From Ensifer sp. LC163 (GTDB lineage Bacteria > Pseudomonadota > Alphaproteobacteria > Rhizobiales > Rhizobiaceae): a stretch of 64,000 nucleotides of DNA. The stretch is from assembly GCF_001695855.1 (NCBI RefSeq), contig NZ_MBSS01000012.1, positions 800,783 to 864,782 of the forward strand, written 5' to 3'. Below the pieces are notes generated by a model. The model saw only the letters and a program-made list of their open reading frames with translations. It searched no databases and was not told where the DNA came from. Every line of letters starts with the position of its first letter. Within the stretch, counting starts at the first letter, position 1. The position numbers and the translations under genes were made by a program. This document shows positions 37,781-46,374 of the stretch, piece after piece.

Positions 37781-39805
37781 TCAGCGACGCGCGACTTTCT
37801 GCCGGGAGTAGCTCTCGACCCGAGACCGGAGCGCGCGAAGATCGTCCTGCACCCTGGCGATGCCGAGATCTTCCTCCGGTTCAATGCTCCGGGACGAAAG
37901 TCTTGCGGGAGGAGCCTGCTTCGCCAGCTCGCGCGAGGCGAGATAGGCGGCTGCCAGCGACTGCGCATGATGGGCGGCCGGGGAGAATGGTGGCGGCAGG
38001 TCTGCTTCGCGCACCTTCTGTTCCTGCTCACTGCGCGTGCCGGGCATCGGATCAGGATCGGTGCCTGGCTCCGGTGGATCCGGGTCGACAGTTTCGGGCG
38101 GCACGCCCCTCGGGCTGACAAACAGCCCATTCAGACTGCGGTAGATCCCGAGCAGGATGCCGAGACCGAAACCGGCAAGGAAGCCCGCCAGTGTCGCGCC
38201 AATGACGATGATCTTGCGCGACGGCCCCTTGGGCTGCAGCGCAGGCTCTGCCCGCGAAACGACACGGATGTTCTTCGCCGTCAGCTTTTCTTCCTCGCGC
38301 GTTTCGCTGGCGCGCTTGAGGAAGGATTCGTAGATTTCACGGGTCGCGGCGGCGTTTCTCTCCAGCTCGCGCAGTTCGACCATCTCACCGGACGAATTGA
38401 TCTGGCGTGCCTTCTGCGCCGCGAACTGCCGCACCAGATCCTGCTCCGCACTCTCGGCCCGGTCGAGTTCGGTCTGCGCGGTGGCCGCGATGCGCCGCAA
38501 TTCGTTGGCGATCTCGGCGCGAGAGGATTCGAGCGATTGTACGGCGGCGATGCGCTGCGGGTGACGGGGACCAAGGCTTGCATCGAGGGAGCTCAGTTGC
38601 GCCCTGGTCGCGGCATGCTGCTTACGCAACTCGGCGAGCGCCATCGAGCCGACTTCCTCGGGAAAGGCGCCGGTCAGCACGTCATCGAGCCGGACCTTGC
38701 CGGAGACGTCGGCCTTCGCCTTTGCTTCGGCAATACGGTTGCGCGCCGCAGCTACCTGGTCGCTGAGGCTGAGCAGTTGTTTGTCGGCGATAAGCTCACC
38801 GCCGGCGCCGACGATATCGTTGCGCGCCTTGTATTCTTCGATGGCCTTTTCCGCAGTATCAAGTTCGGCCTTCAGCTCTGCAATGCGCTGATCGAGCGCC
38901 GCCGTGGTCTTCTGGAAAAAGCCGGACTGTGCCGCGGTCTCCTCGCCCAGAAAGGTTTCGACCAAGCTGTTTACGATCAGCGCGGATCTCTCCGGGTTCC
39001 TGCTTTGCGCTTCGACGATGACGATGAATGTCTTGGGGTCGCGCCAGACGCGAATGGCGTCGCTCAGTTTCTGCAGGGTGCGGGGCGAAAGTTCGCCTGC
39101 CGCCGCACCGGTTCCAGAGAATTCGGCATCGCTCTGCAGATCGAGATCGCGCGCGACCTTCTCCATCACGGTGCGGGAGCGCAGAACCTCAAGCTGACTG
39201 TCGACAAGCGCAAGAATGCCTTCGGTCGCAAGCGACTGCTTGGAGAGATCGGAATCCGTCAGCCGCACCTCGCGCGGGTCGATATAGAGCCTGCTCTCCG
39301 AGAGGTAGATGCTGGGTGTCGACAGGGCAATCGCAACGCCGGCGGCAGCGCCGAGTATCGTCGTCACGGCAATGACGAAGCGAACCTGCCAGACGGAGCG
39401 AAGCACGGCCTTGATGTCGACGAGTGGCCTATCACCTGGCGGCAGCGCGTCGCCACGCGAACTATAGGACGCGTCATCTGCGTCCCGGTCAGCCAGCCAC
39501 CGCGCAATCTTGCCGTCTGCGCCGCCGAGGCCGCGCTTCGACTGCGGCATGGCAGCCGCACCGCTCAATGCCGATGGTGTCTTGGGTTGGGGTGTCGGAC
39601 GAGCTGCATGCCGCGGCGCGGCATGACCCCCTTGCGCAGCTGTTTGATCGGCCTCGACAAAGCGGTCGAGCAACGACGAGCGGGAGGATCCGCGGCCTTT
39701 GGCATCAGGCTTTTGCGCGCGCGCCGAAACCCGCGGGCCCCCTGCTGCGATATCGAGCAACGATGCACGCGGAACCGGGCGTTTTTCGTCGTCGACGTTG
39801 AACAT
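37781..39805 (-). CDS. Wzz/GumC-type polysaccharide chain-length protein without kinase domain
   Basis: This 674-residue inner-membrane polysaccharide copolymerase has TM1 at about 140-161 followed by a Wzz domain (STPSIYLSESRLYIDP). A long periplasmic coiled coil (about 275-470) and the GNVR-type region (GEMVELRELERNAAATREIY) come next, then TM2 at about 530-554. Unlike ExoP/Wzc it has no Walker motifs or tyrosine cluster after TM2; the tail of about 118 residues is Pro/Asp-rich. A disordered cytoplasmic head of about 139 residues precedes TM1. It likely sets chain length for the polymer made by the neighbouring genes. Confidence 0.85.
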   Translation of the reverse strand: MFNVDDEKRPVPRASLLDIAAGGPRVSARAQKPDAKGRGSSRSSLLDRFVEADQTAAQGGHAAPRHAARPTPQPKTPSALSGAAAMPQSKRGLGGADGKIARWLADRDADDASYSSRGDALPPGDRPLVDIKAVLRSVWQVRFVIAVTTILGAAAGVAIALSTPSIYLSESRLYIDPREVRLTDSDLSKQSLATEGILALVDSQLEVLRSRTVMEKVARDLDLQSDAEFSGTGAAAGELSPRTLQKLSDAIRVWRDPKTFIVIVEAQSRNPERSALIVNSLVETFLGEETAAQSGFFQKTTAALDQRIAELKAELDTAEKAIEEYKARNDIVGAGGELIADKQLLSLSDQVAAARNRIAEAKAKADVSGKVRLDDVLTGAFPEEVGSMALAELRKQHAATRAQLSSLDASLGPRHPQRIAAVQSLESSRAEIANELRRIAATAQTELDRAESAEQDLVRQFAAQKARQINSSGEMVELRELERNAAATREIYESFLKRASETREEEKLTAKNIRVVSRAEPALQPKGPSRKIIVIGATLAGFLAGFGLGILLGIYRSLNGLFVSPRGVPPETVDPDPPEPGTDPDPMPGTRSEQEQKVREADLPPPFSPAAHHAQSLAAAYLASRELAKQAPPARLSSRSIEPEEDLGIARVQDDLRALRSRVESYSRQKVARR

Positions 39806-39876
39806 GACTTATCCCGCGGCTGCCGAGATGGCGAATTCCGAATAGTGAATTCAACCTAAGGAAACAGGGAAAACAA

Positions 39877-39933
39877 ATGGTTAATTTTGAAGAAAGAACC
39901 AGCCGCAGAAACGGCGATCTCACGCCTTATTAA
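39877..39933 (+). CDS. Possible 18-residue leader frame before the flippase gene
   Basis: A short frame MVNFEERTSRRNGDLTPY starts at ATG 39877 behind AGGAAACAGGGAAAA and ends 12 nt before the flippase ATG, which itself lacks a ribosome site. It could couple translation to the flippase, or be chance. There is no compositional support at this length. Confidence 0.2.
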   Translation: MVNFEERTSRRNGDLTPY

Positions 39934-39945
39934 GCTTTCCCGCCT

Positions 39946-41241
39946 ATGACGAGAGTGACTACTGGAAGTTCGATCGTGCTCGACCGCATCAAAGCGCTTT
40001 ATCTTCGCCACAGGGCGCTTGTTCACGCCTATCTCTCGATGACGGGAGGCTCGGCGGGGCGGCTCGTGTTGTCGCTTGCCTATTTTATCGCTGTCGCCAA
40101 CACGCTCTCCATCTCCGATTTCGGTCTCTTTGCCACGGCGTCGGCCGCCGGCATCATGATCTCGCGGGCACTCGCCTTCGGCTTCATGTCGCCGCTCTAT
40201 CGTGTCGCGACGGTCAAGCCGCTACTCGTCGGCACCTACAGTGCCGGGTTTCTCGTCGGAGCGTTGCTTTCCCTGCCGTTGATCGCGCTGATCTGCGCCG
40301 GCACCTTCCTCGCGCTCTTTTCACGCGACATGTCGGCCGGCACCTTCGCAGCCTTCATGGCCGCTGAAATCATCTGCTGGCGCGGGCTCGAAACGGCGGT
40401 CATCGTTCTCAACGGCCTCGGACGCTTCGGCCGCGGCGCTCTGCTCGTCGTCGTCGCCACGGCGATCCGCACGGCAGCGGCGCTGCTGTTTGCGGCTCTA
40501 CAGGTCAAGACGCTTGGCGCCTGGTCGCAATTCTATCTCGCCGCCAACGCCATCAGTCTCATCGTCGCACTCGTGATGTTTTACCCAAGGGTGCGTCTTC
40601 GCTGGCAGCCACGGCTCTATTTTCGCCGCTGGGCCGATTCGGTCTCGGTCGCCGGCGCCGAAATCCTCTTCTACATCCAATCGGAGTTCGACAAGATCGC
40701 GGTGCTGGCGATCGGCGGGCCCGCCGTTTCCGGCATTTACGCGATCCTGATGCGGCTTGCCGACCTGACCGCCCTGCCAGTGCGCTCGTTCAACACGCTG
40801 CTCGTCCAGCGGATCATGCGCACCCCCGATGCGATCGCTCGCTGGCCCGTTCGCCTGTCGATCGAATTTGCCGTGGCCGCGGCCTCGTTTGTCGCCATCG
40901 CGGCAATGGCCACCTATCTCTTCGTTTTCCCGAACGGCCTTGGCCGCAATGTCTCGGCCGCCGCGCCGATCGTCGCGATGATCCTGCTGGTGCCATCGTT
41001 CCGCAACCTGATCGAGTATCATTCGGAACTGCTCTACGCGACCGGACGCACGGTCCGCCGCATGGCCAACCTGCTGGTCGCCGGCGTGGTGAAAGTGGGG
41101 TTGCTTGCGCTGCTGCTGACGACGACCACGGATGTCGCAGAATGGGCGCCATTGCTCAACCTGATCTTCCTGGTTTTGTACGTGCTATCCTTCGGCCTGA
41201 CCTATACGGCGCTCAGCAAGCCGGCCAGCCGGGTCATCTGA
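39946..41241 (+). CDS. Wzx-like polysaccharide flippase
   Basis: This 431-residue protein has about 12-14 hydrophobic segments spread over its full length with short basic loops. It resembles the MOP superfamily of lipid-linked oligosaccharide flippases (opening LVLSLAYFIAVANTLSISDFGLFATASAAG). The start is uncertain: ATG 39946 has no ribosome site, while GTG 39976 has CTGGAAG 7 nt upstream. It is divergent from the chain-length gene and would move the completed repeat unit across the inner membrane. No Wzy-like polymerase is adjacent. Confidence 0.78.
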   Translation: MTRVTTGSSIVLDRIKALYLRHRALVHAYLSMTGGSAGRLVLSLAYFIAVANTLSISDFGLFATASAAGIMISRALAFGFMSPLYRVATVKPLLVGTYSAGFLVGALLSLPLIALICAGTFLALFSRDMSAGTFAAFMAAEIICWRGLETAVIVLNGLGRFGRGALLVVVATAIRTAAALLFAALQVKTLGAWSQFYLAANAISLIVALVMFYPRVRLRWQPRLYFRRWADSVSVAGAEILFYIQSEFDKIAVLAIGGPAVSGIYAILMRLADLTALPVRSFNTLLVQRIMRTPDAIARWPVRLSIEFAVAAASFVAIAAMATYLFVFPNGLGRNVSAAAPIVAMILLVPSFRNLIEYHSELLYATGRTVRRMANLLVAGVVKVGLLALLLTTTTDVAEWAPLLNLIFLVLYVLSFGLTYTALSKPASRVI

Positions 41242-41244
41242 CCT

Positions 41245-42141
41245 TCAGGCCGCGCGTTCGACGACCGCCTTGCGGATATCGTCCAGATCGTGGCCGACGA
41301 ACGACTGCACGCCGATGCCGATCTGGTGCGGCGCCATATCCCTAAGGAAGTCCCGGAGGCCGGCAATGCCCTGCCGATAGCTGTCGTCGAACCAGAGCAC
41401 GTGGCAGAGTGCATCGGGTGACGGCTTGTGCCCCTGCCCGCCCAGCACCTCATCGACGAAGCGGCCATAGATCGTGCATTCGGAGAAGGCGCGGGTCCTG
41501 GTGATTGCACGCACCCAGTTGCGGCCGTGCAGCGCTTCGACATGGTCGACAAGCTTGCGGCATGTGTCACTGCGCCAGGCGATCAAGGTATTGATGTAGT
41601 CGTTGGCGGGCAGCGTGCAGGGGTCGATGCCGAGAAGCCGATCGGAATGCGCAAGCCATGCGAGATGGTTGGAGCGCATATTTGCGTCAATCGCCGCATC
41701 CTTGCGGTAAAGCGTCAGCCGGTCGCCCTGCCAAAGCGTGGCGGGGTCGAAATCGCGAAGAAACACCACATCGGAATCGACCGCGAACATAGCTGCCTCA
41801 TCGATGTGGCGGGCAAGCGCCAGACGCCGAAGCTGCTGAACGTGCCAGCCGCGAAGCGGCAGGCCAAAGGGGCTGAGCCAGATCTTGCGACGCCCACCCG
41901 AGAGCGGGTCGGCGACAGGGCGCAGCCACCAGGGCAAAAGATCGCGCTCGCTGATGACCTGCCGCCGCGCGCCTTCGAGCTGCCGGAACAGCGCTACATC
42001 GAAATCTGCGACGAGCAGGTAGTGCACCCAATCGCCCTGCAAGCGGCGGTCCATGCTTTCGCACATCAGCCGACAGCGCTCGAAATCATTGGCGTAGGAC
42101 GCCGTGACAATTGCGGTTCGCAAGGAAGTCCCGGTCAGCAT
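41245..42141 (-). CDS. Probable glycosyltransferase-like protein (DUF6492 type)
   Basis: This 298-residue soluble protein opens with a nucleotide-sugar-binding-like strand (RTAIVTASYANDFERCRLMCESM). It has a DxD-type motif in AVDSDVVFLRDFDP near residues 119-132, as in GT-A transferases that use a divalent metal. I assign it to the DUF6492 group by general resemblance, without a known reaction. Its start overlaps the end of the GT26 gene by 7 nt and its stop lies 3 nt from that of the convergent flippase gene. Confidence 0.65.
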   Translation of the reverse strand: MLTGTSLRTAIVTASYANDFERCRLMCESMDRRLQGDWVHYLLVADFDVALFRQLEGARRQVISERDLLPWWLRPVADPLSGGRRKIWLSPFGLPLRGWHVQQLRRLALARHIDEAAMFAVDSDVVFLRDFDPATLWQGDRLTLYRKDAAIDANMRSNHLAWLAHSDRLLGIDPCTLPANDYINTLIAWRSDTCRKLVDHVEALHGRNWVRAITRTRAFSECTIYGRFVDEVLGGQGHKPSPDALCHVLWFDDSYRQGIAGLRDFLRDMAPHQIGIGVQSFVGHDLDDIRKAVVERAA

Positions 42142-42956
42142 TTTCGCGCTCCGAGGCTTGCACTACCGACGCTTTTTCGAGCGCGGCCCGTCAGCTTGTG
42201 GAGAAAGACATGCAGCAGGAACAAGGGGTTGCCGAGGACATAGCGGCGCCACATGCGTTTCGGCTCCATTGCCAGCCGGTAGAACCATTCGAGCCTCAGT
42301 CTGCGCAGAAGCTTCGGCGCACGCGGGAATTCCTGCGCGACGAAATCGAACAGCGCGCCGACGGTAATCACCAGCCGAGCGTCCTGCGGGCCGACATAGG
42401 CATCGACCCATTTCTCCTGCATCGGGCTGCCCATTGCCACAAGAAGAATATCAGCCTTCTGAGCCCGCACGTCGGCCAGAACCTCGCGCGACCGGCGGCG
42501 ATCGAAGAAACCGTCCGAAACGGGCAGGAACTCATGCCAAGGCGCATGCTTACGAAAATTCTCGGCCGCGCGCGCCAACACGTCCGGCCGCGCGCCGATC
42601 ATCGCGACCCGCATCGGCGGCTCGATGTAGGTCAGCAGGGCCGGAACGAAATCGGTGCCGTTCAGATTGGCGGGAAACATGCATCCATGGAACAGATAGG
42701 AGGCAATATCGACGCCGTGACCATCGGGAAATACGATCTGCCTGCGCAGCACCTCCCGGTATTCGGCGTCCTTCATCATCAGGTTGGCGTTGTTCGCATT
42801 GAGGAAAGCAAGCCTGACCTGGCCACTCCCGCGAGAAACGGCTTCGCTGGCAAAAGCAAAGGCATTCGCCCAGCCGAGATCGACGACCGGCATGCCCAAG
42901 ATCAGGCGCTGCGATACGGCGCTGCTCGAAGCGGCGGCAGATGCAGATCTGGTCAC
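42135..42956 (-). CDS. WecG/TagA/CpsF-family glycosyltransferase (GT26)
   Basis: This 273-residue transferase of the family adds the second sugar to a lipid-linked primer. The family signatures are LNANNANLMMKDAEY near 52-66, FPDGHGVDIAS near 76-86, NGTDFVPALL and the C-terminal FVAQEFPRAPKLLRRLRLEW with a membrane-binding basic helix. It overlaps both neighbours (4 nt with the GT4 gene before it, 7 nt with the DUF6492-type gene after it), so the three are one operon. Confidence 0.88.
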   Translation of the reverse strand: MTRSASAAASSSAVSQRLILGMPVVDLGWANAFAFASEAVSRGSGQVRLAFLNANNANLMMKDAEYREVLRRQIVFPDGHGVDIASYLFHGCMFPANLNGTDFVPALLTYIEPPMRVAMIGARPDVLARAAENFRKHAPWHEFLPVSDGFFDRRRSREVLADVRAQKADILLVAMGSPMQEKWVDAYVGPQDARLVITVGALFDFVAQEFPRAPKLLRRLRLEWFYRLAMEPKRMWRRYVLGNPLFLLHVFLHKLTGRARKSVGSASLGARKC

Positions 42957-44185
42957 GACCGTCCTCCGCCATGGATCTTCAATCGTGGTTGCACCTGCAA
43001 CCGCTCCTCAGTGCTTGCACCATTTGCGGCAAGCCTGGGCAGCACATCGTGCATGACCTGCATCATCCTGGCCTTCTGAGCCTGGTGGAACACCGCTCCG
43101 TCCAGGCGCTGTGAAAGGCCGGCACGCGCGCGACCAACTTTTTCAACCAGCAGGCGGGCAAACTCCCGGGAATCATCGGTTGGTGCACAATTTTCCGGGA
43201 TCGTTTCGATGCCTCGCAACGAAGCGTGCGCGGCAACCGACGGCATGCCGAGCTCGAATGTCTCGATGCTTTTCAGCTGCACGCCTGTGCCGCCGCGGCT
43301 GACGAGCGGTACGACGGCGCTGGCTGTAACGAACGCGCGGGCGTCCGGGACGCGACCGACGAACCGAATCCCGGGATGCGAAACCACGGGCGTTCCATCC
43401 AATTGTCCGGCGATCGCGATCGACATATCCTTGGGAAGATGGGGCACGACCTGATCCAGGAACCAGTCCAGCCCGAGCCGGTTCGGCCGCCAGCTCCAGG
43501 TGCCGATCAGGCCGAGGTCGTGCTGACGCTCCGTTTGCGGGAGAACCGGCGCGTCCCAACCGGTGACCAGCGGCAGAACGAATGCACGATCGGAAACGGA
43601 ACGTCCGAAACCGAGCCGATCCGCCTCGGCGAAGGTCCACAGCGCGACGGCGTTTTGCGCCAGTTGCTGCTCGTAGCGCTCGAGATACGATGCCTCGCGC
43701 CGAAACAGGAACCGTTCGATCGCGCCCTTGGCGCGCTCGGCATTCTCCAGAGCCGAATCGGCTTCGACGTTGTGGGCGACGTAGATCGAGGGATAGGGAC
43801 GGAAGATCTGCGCGAAGGCCGCGGGCAGCTGCACGGAGTTGAGCACGACGCCGTCGAAAGGTGCGAGACCGTCGAGGATCGACTGGACCCGACCTGCCGA
43901 CACACCAAGCATCTTGGCTGACGACACCGACGTGCGATTGAGAAACGCCGCCGCGAGCCAGTTCAGCTTTTGCAGGCGACCGACTTTGGCATTGGTGACT
44001 TCAAGCTCGCCAAGCAGGTGCATCTCGCAGCCGGGTGCAGGCCTGTGTCGGGGCTGCAGAAAGCCGACGACACTGACCCGATGGCCAAGCGCGAGCAGAC
44101 CGTCAAGCACTGCACGATTGGCGATATCGAAGCCGGAGGCGGGATTGTCTACGGGTACGAGCGAGGAGACCAGGACCAGATGCAT
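42953..44185 (-). CDS. Glycosyltransferase family 4 protein
   Basis: This 410-residue GT-B transferase has an N-terminal acceptor domain (LVLVSSLVPVDNPASGFDIAN) and a C-terminal nucleotide-sugar domain (LGLIGTWSWRPNRLGLDWFL). The latter carries the conserved GxxVPLVSRGGTGVQLKSIE region holding the donor-binding Glu. The GTG at 44200 is an alternative start; ATG 44185 gives a cleaner N-terminus. It is the first gene of the three-gene transferase operon and is divergent from the GT2 gene at 44345. Confidence 0.85.
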   Translation of the reverse strand: MHLVLVSSLVPVDNPASGFDIANRAVLDGLLALGHRVSVVGFLQPRHRPAPGCEMHLLGELEVTNAKVGRLQKLNWLAAAFLNRTSVSSAKMLGVSAGRVQSILDGLAPFDGVVLNSVQLPAAFAQIFRPYPSIYVAHNVEADSALENAERAKGAIERFLFRREASYLERYEQQLAQNAVALWTFAEADRLGFGRSVSDRAFVLPLVTGWDAPVLPQTERQHDLGLIGTWSWRPNRLGLDWFLDQVVPHLPKDMSIAIAGQLDGTPVVSHPGIRFVGRVPDARAFVTASAVVPLVSRGGTGVQLKSIETFELGMPSVAAHASLRGIETIPENCAPTDDSREFARLLVEKVGRARAGLSQRLDGAVFHQAQKARMMQVMHDVLPRLAANGASTEERLQVQPRLKIHGGGRS

Positions 44186-44344
44186 ATTGCCACACGTCAC
44201 GGATGGAGCATTGCCCTCTTCTTTAGCAGCATGGGGTGAAGGACCACTTAAAGCACTCTTTCAAAAGTCACTTTCACGGTTCAGTATCTGTTTAGGAAGA
44301 TTTGCTTTAGTGCTTGCCAGCAATCCGCTTGCACAGGTCTCACG

Positions 44345-45334
44345 ATGACGTCTACCGGCCAGGATATTTCCGTCTATTTCCGGACCGAGTTGGAAGACGC
44401 CGGTGACATAGAACTCGTCGTGGTGCTGCCGACCTTTCGGCGGCCGGAACATGTCATCAAGACGCTGAAAACCATTGTCTCCCAACGGCCTGACGTTGCC
44501 TTTGCCACCATCGTCGTCGAGAACGACGATGAGGGCCTGGCAGGTGCGGCAGCCGCTAAGGACTTCTTTCTCGGACACCCGTCCGACTCCCTCGTCATCA
44601 TCGCCCACCGGCGCGGAAACTGCTACGCCTACAATGCCGGCTGGGCGACTGCGCTTGAAAACTATCCCAACCTGCATGCCATTGCCATCATTGACGACGA
44701 CGAGATCGCCGCGCCCGAATGGCTCGATTGCCTCATTGCGACACAGGAAGCAACCGAGGCAGCCATGGTTGGTGGCCCGCAGTTGCCGGTTTTCGAGGAT
44801 ATGACCGGGCAGAAGTGGAAGCGGCACCCGGTGTTTACGCCTCACTATGAGACGACCGGGCCGGTACCGATCCTCTATTCCTCGGGCAACGTGCTGGTGA
44901 CGCGCCGCGTTCTCGACGCCATGCCGCGGCCGTTTCTGGACCCGGCCTTCAACTTCATCGGCGGCGGTGACGCCGACTTCTACAGCCGATGCAAGGAGAA
45001 GGGATTCTCGTTCGCCTGGGCCAAGGAGGCGTGGGTAGCAGAAACTGTGCCGGCGCGGCGCACGAGTGCATCATGGATTCGCGCGCGAAGCCTTAGAAAT
45101 GGAGCGATTTCGACGATGCTCGAACACCGTCGGGATCCAAGCGCCGCTGGGCGGTTGAGAACCTTCTGCAAGTCGCTTGCGTTGCTTGGCACCGCCATCC
45201 CGCGCGGTGTCAAACTATGGAGAAGGACCGGTCTTGCCGCCGCGGGGCTCTACCATTTCTATGTGGCAGTGGGCCGGCTGATGGCGGAGTTCGGCTTGGT
45301 CAACGAGCAATATCGCAACCCGGAAAAGAACTGA
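44345..45334 (+). CDS. Glycosyltransferase family 2 protein
   Basis: This 329-residue GT-A transferase has the family opening VVVLPTFRRPEHVIKTL near 24-40 and the metal-binding acidic cluster AIIDDDEIAAPEWLD near 116-130. An acceptor-side motif follows (FIGGGDADFYSRCKEKGFSF). No membrane segments of polymerising type are present, so it probably adds single sugars. It lies at the right end of the polysaccharide island and is convergent with the FliL-like gene across mosaic repeat copy 3. Confidence 0.87.
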   Translation: MTSTGQDISVYFRTELEDAGDIELVVVLPTFRRPEHVIKTLKTIVSQRPDVAFATIVVENDDEGLAGAAAAKDFFLGHPSDSLVIIAHRRGNCYAYNAGWATALENYPNLHAIAIIDDDEIAAPEWLDCLIATQEATEAAMVGGPQLPVFEDMTGQKWKRHPVFTPHYETTGPVPILYSSGNVLVTRRVLDAMPRPFLDPAFNFIGGGDADFYSRCKEKGFSFAWAKEAWVAETVPARRTSASWIRARSLRNGAISTMLEHRRDPSAAGRLRTFCKSLALLGTAIPRGVKLWRRTGLAAAGLYHFYVAVGRLMAEFGLVNEQYRNPEKN

Positions 45335-45336
45335 GA

Positions 45337-45415
45337 CTACAGCGCCGCGCGTCAAATATGACGCGCTACTGCATGTTTCGTTAAATCGGTTCCGATTTAA
45401 CGAAACATGCAGTAG
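45337..45415. repeat. Mosaic palindromic repeat, copy 3, with 23-bp perfect stem
   Basis: The first module (CTACAGCGCCGCGCGTCA, then AATATGACGCGC) starts 3 nt after the GT2 stop. It is fused to a second module that is a perfect 23-bp inverted repeat, 45366-45388 with 45393-45415, 24 bp if the loop-closing G-C is counted. The core is TTAAATCG/CGATTTAA as in the other copies, but the outer arms differ (GTTTCG instead of AATTCC). Between convergent genes it probably ends transcription both ways. Confidence 0.85.
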
Positions 45416-45425
45416 CGATCGGCGA

Positions 45426-45992
45426 TCAGTGGGCGCTGTTCGCGTTGACGCCGCCTTCCGGCAGCTTGTCGTTGGCAACGTTGCCGTTCTTGTCGACGAT
45501 GGCGACCGGCTTCTGCCGCGGCACGTTCTGGCTATTGGCCACGCGCTTGACGTCGTCCTTGGTGAGATATTCGAGCTGTTCGACGAGGACTTCCGTGATC
45601 ACTTCGCCGCCGAGCTTCTTGTTGAGCCCGTCCTTGACCGTGGACTTGAAGGTCGAAAGGTCGAACGTGCCGGTGTCGCTGACATTGATGAACCGCGAAC
45701 CGACCAGTATGTCGTAAAGCTCGTCGGTGACCATCTGGCGAAGCGGCGCCCGCAGATTGTTGATGCCTTCCTTCGTTGCGGAGAAGGAAAGCTTGGTCAG
45801 GAAATAGCCTTGCACGGCCCCGTCCTTGATGACGGGGACCGTGATCATTTCTCCCGGAACATATTGCTCCGATGCACGCCGCACTGCTTCCGCATCCGAG
45901 ACGACGGGCGCCGAGGCGCTCTGCATGGAATAATAGACGGATCCGAGCGTGACAGCGCAGACCCAAACCCCGGTGAGAACGAGCTTAAGCAT
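45426..45992 (-). CDS. FliL-like membrane-anchored flagellar protein
   Basis: This 188-residue protein has one N-terminal membrane anchor (LKLVLTGVWVCAVTLGSVYYS) and a periplasmic domain. The region LRAPLRQMVTDELYDIL, then FDLSTFKSTVKDGLNKKL and VITEVLVEQLEYL has the spacing of the FliL C-terminal domain, where it links stator and basal body. It overlaps the preceding gene at ATGA (45992) and is last in this flagellar run. Rhizobia usually have a separate fliL elsewhere, so this may be a second, specialised member. The family call is by pattern only. Confidence 0.5.
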   Translation of the reverse strand: MLKLVLTGVWVCAVTLGSVYYSMQSASAPVVSDAEAVRRASEQYVPGEMITVPVIKDGAVQGYFLTKLSFSATKEGINNLRAPLRQMVTDELYDILVGSRFINVSDTGTFDLSTFKSTVKDGLNKKLGGEVITEVLVEQLEYLTKDDVKRVANSQNVPRQKPVAIVDKNGNVANDKLPEGGVNANSAH

Positions 45993-46360
45993 CAGAAATC
46001 GCTATAGCGGAACTGCGCTTCGGAATAGATGCCGTCGGCATCGGCGTCCTGAGCTGCGGCCTTCAGCAGATCGACGACGGATCGCACGGCGTCGAGATGG
46101 GCTTCGACCTTCTGCGAATTGATCTCGAGCTTGTCGCGCAGGTGACGGGTCTGCGACGCGAAGGCCGGCGAAAACTCGCCCGGCAGCGTATCGCGGTGCA
46201 GCATCGTCAGTTCGTAGAGGCAACGGCTCTTGTGCGCGTTCGACGTCTTGATATCGAATTCCGGATCGACACCAATGCGGCTGTTCTCATTGTCGATGAT
46301 CATTTCCAGCCGGCCGAGCACGTTCTGGATCCGGACGTCGTTGGATGCCACAGCTTCCAT
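45992..46360 (-). CDS. FlgN-like helical protein
   Basis: This 122-residue soluble, predominantly helical protein has no signal peptide (MEAVASNDVRIQNVLGRLEM and ending AQFRYSDF). Its size, helicity and place 14 nt after flgJ fit an export chaperone of FlgN type for the hook-associated proteins FlgK/FlgL encoded 6-8 kb upstream. Sequence identity to known FlgN cannot be judged by eye. Its last base is shared with the first of the FliL-like gene. Confidence 0.5.
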   Translation of the reverse strand: MEAVASNDVRIQNVLGRLEMIIDNENSRIGVDPEFDIKTSNAHKSRCLYELTMLHRDTLPGEFSPAFASQTRHLRDKLEINSQKVEAHLDAVRSVVDLLKAAAQDADADGIYSEAQFRYSDF

Positions 46361-46374
46361 AAATGAACTCCCAA

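Noticed and set aside
37678..38118. 146-codon plus-strand frame between folD and the chain-length gene
   Set aside because: Most of it lies antisense to the chain-length gene end, and its Arg/Pro-rich composition is typical of shadows.
37967..39859. 630-codon plus-strand open frame opposite the chain-length gene
   Set aside because: It arises from GC-rich third positions of the real gene; composition is random-like and there is no start signal.
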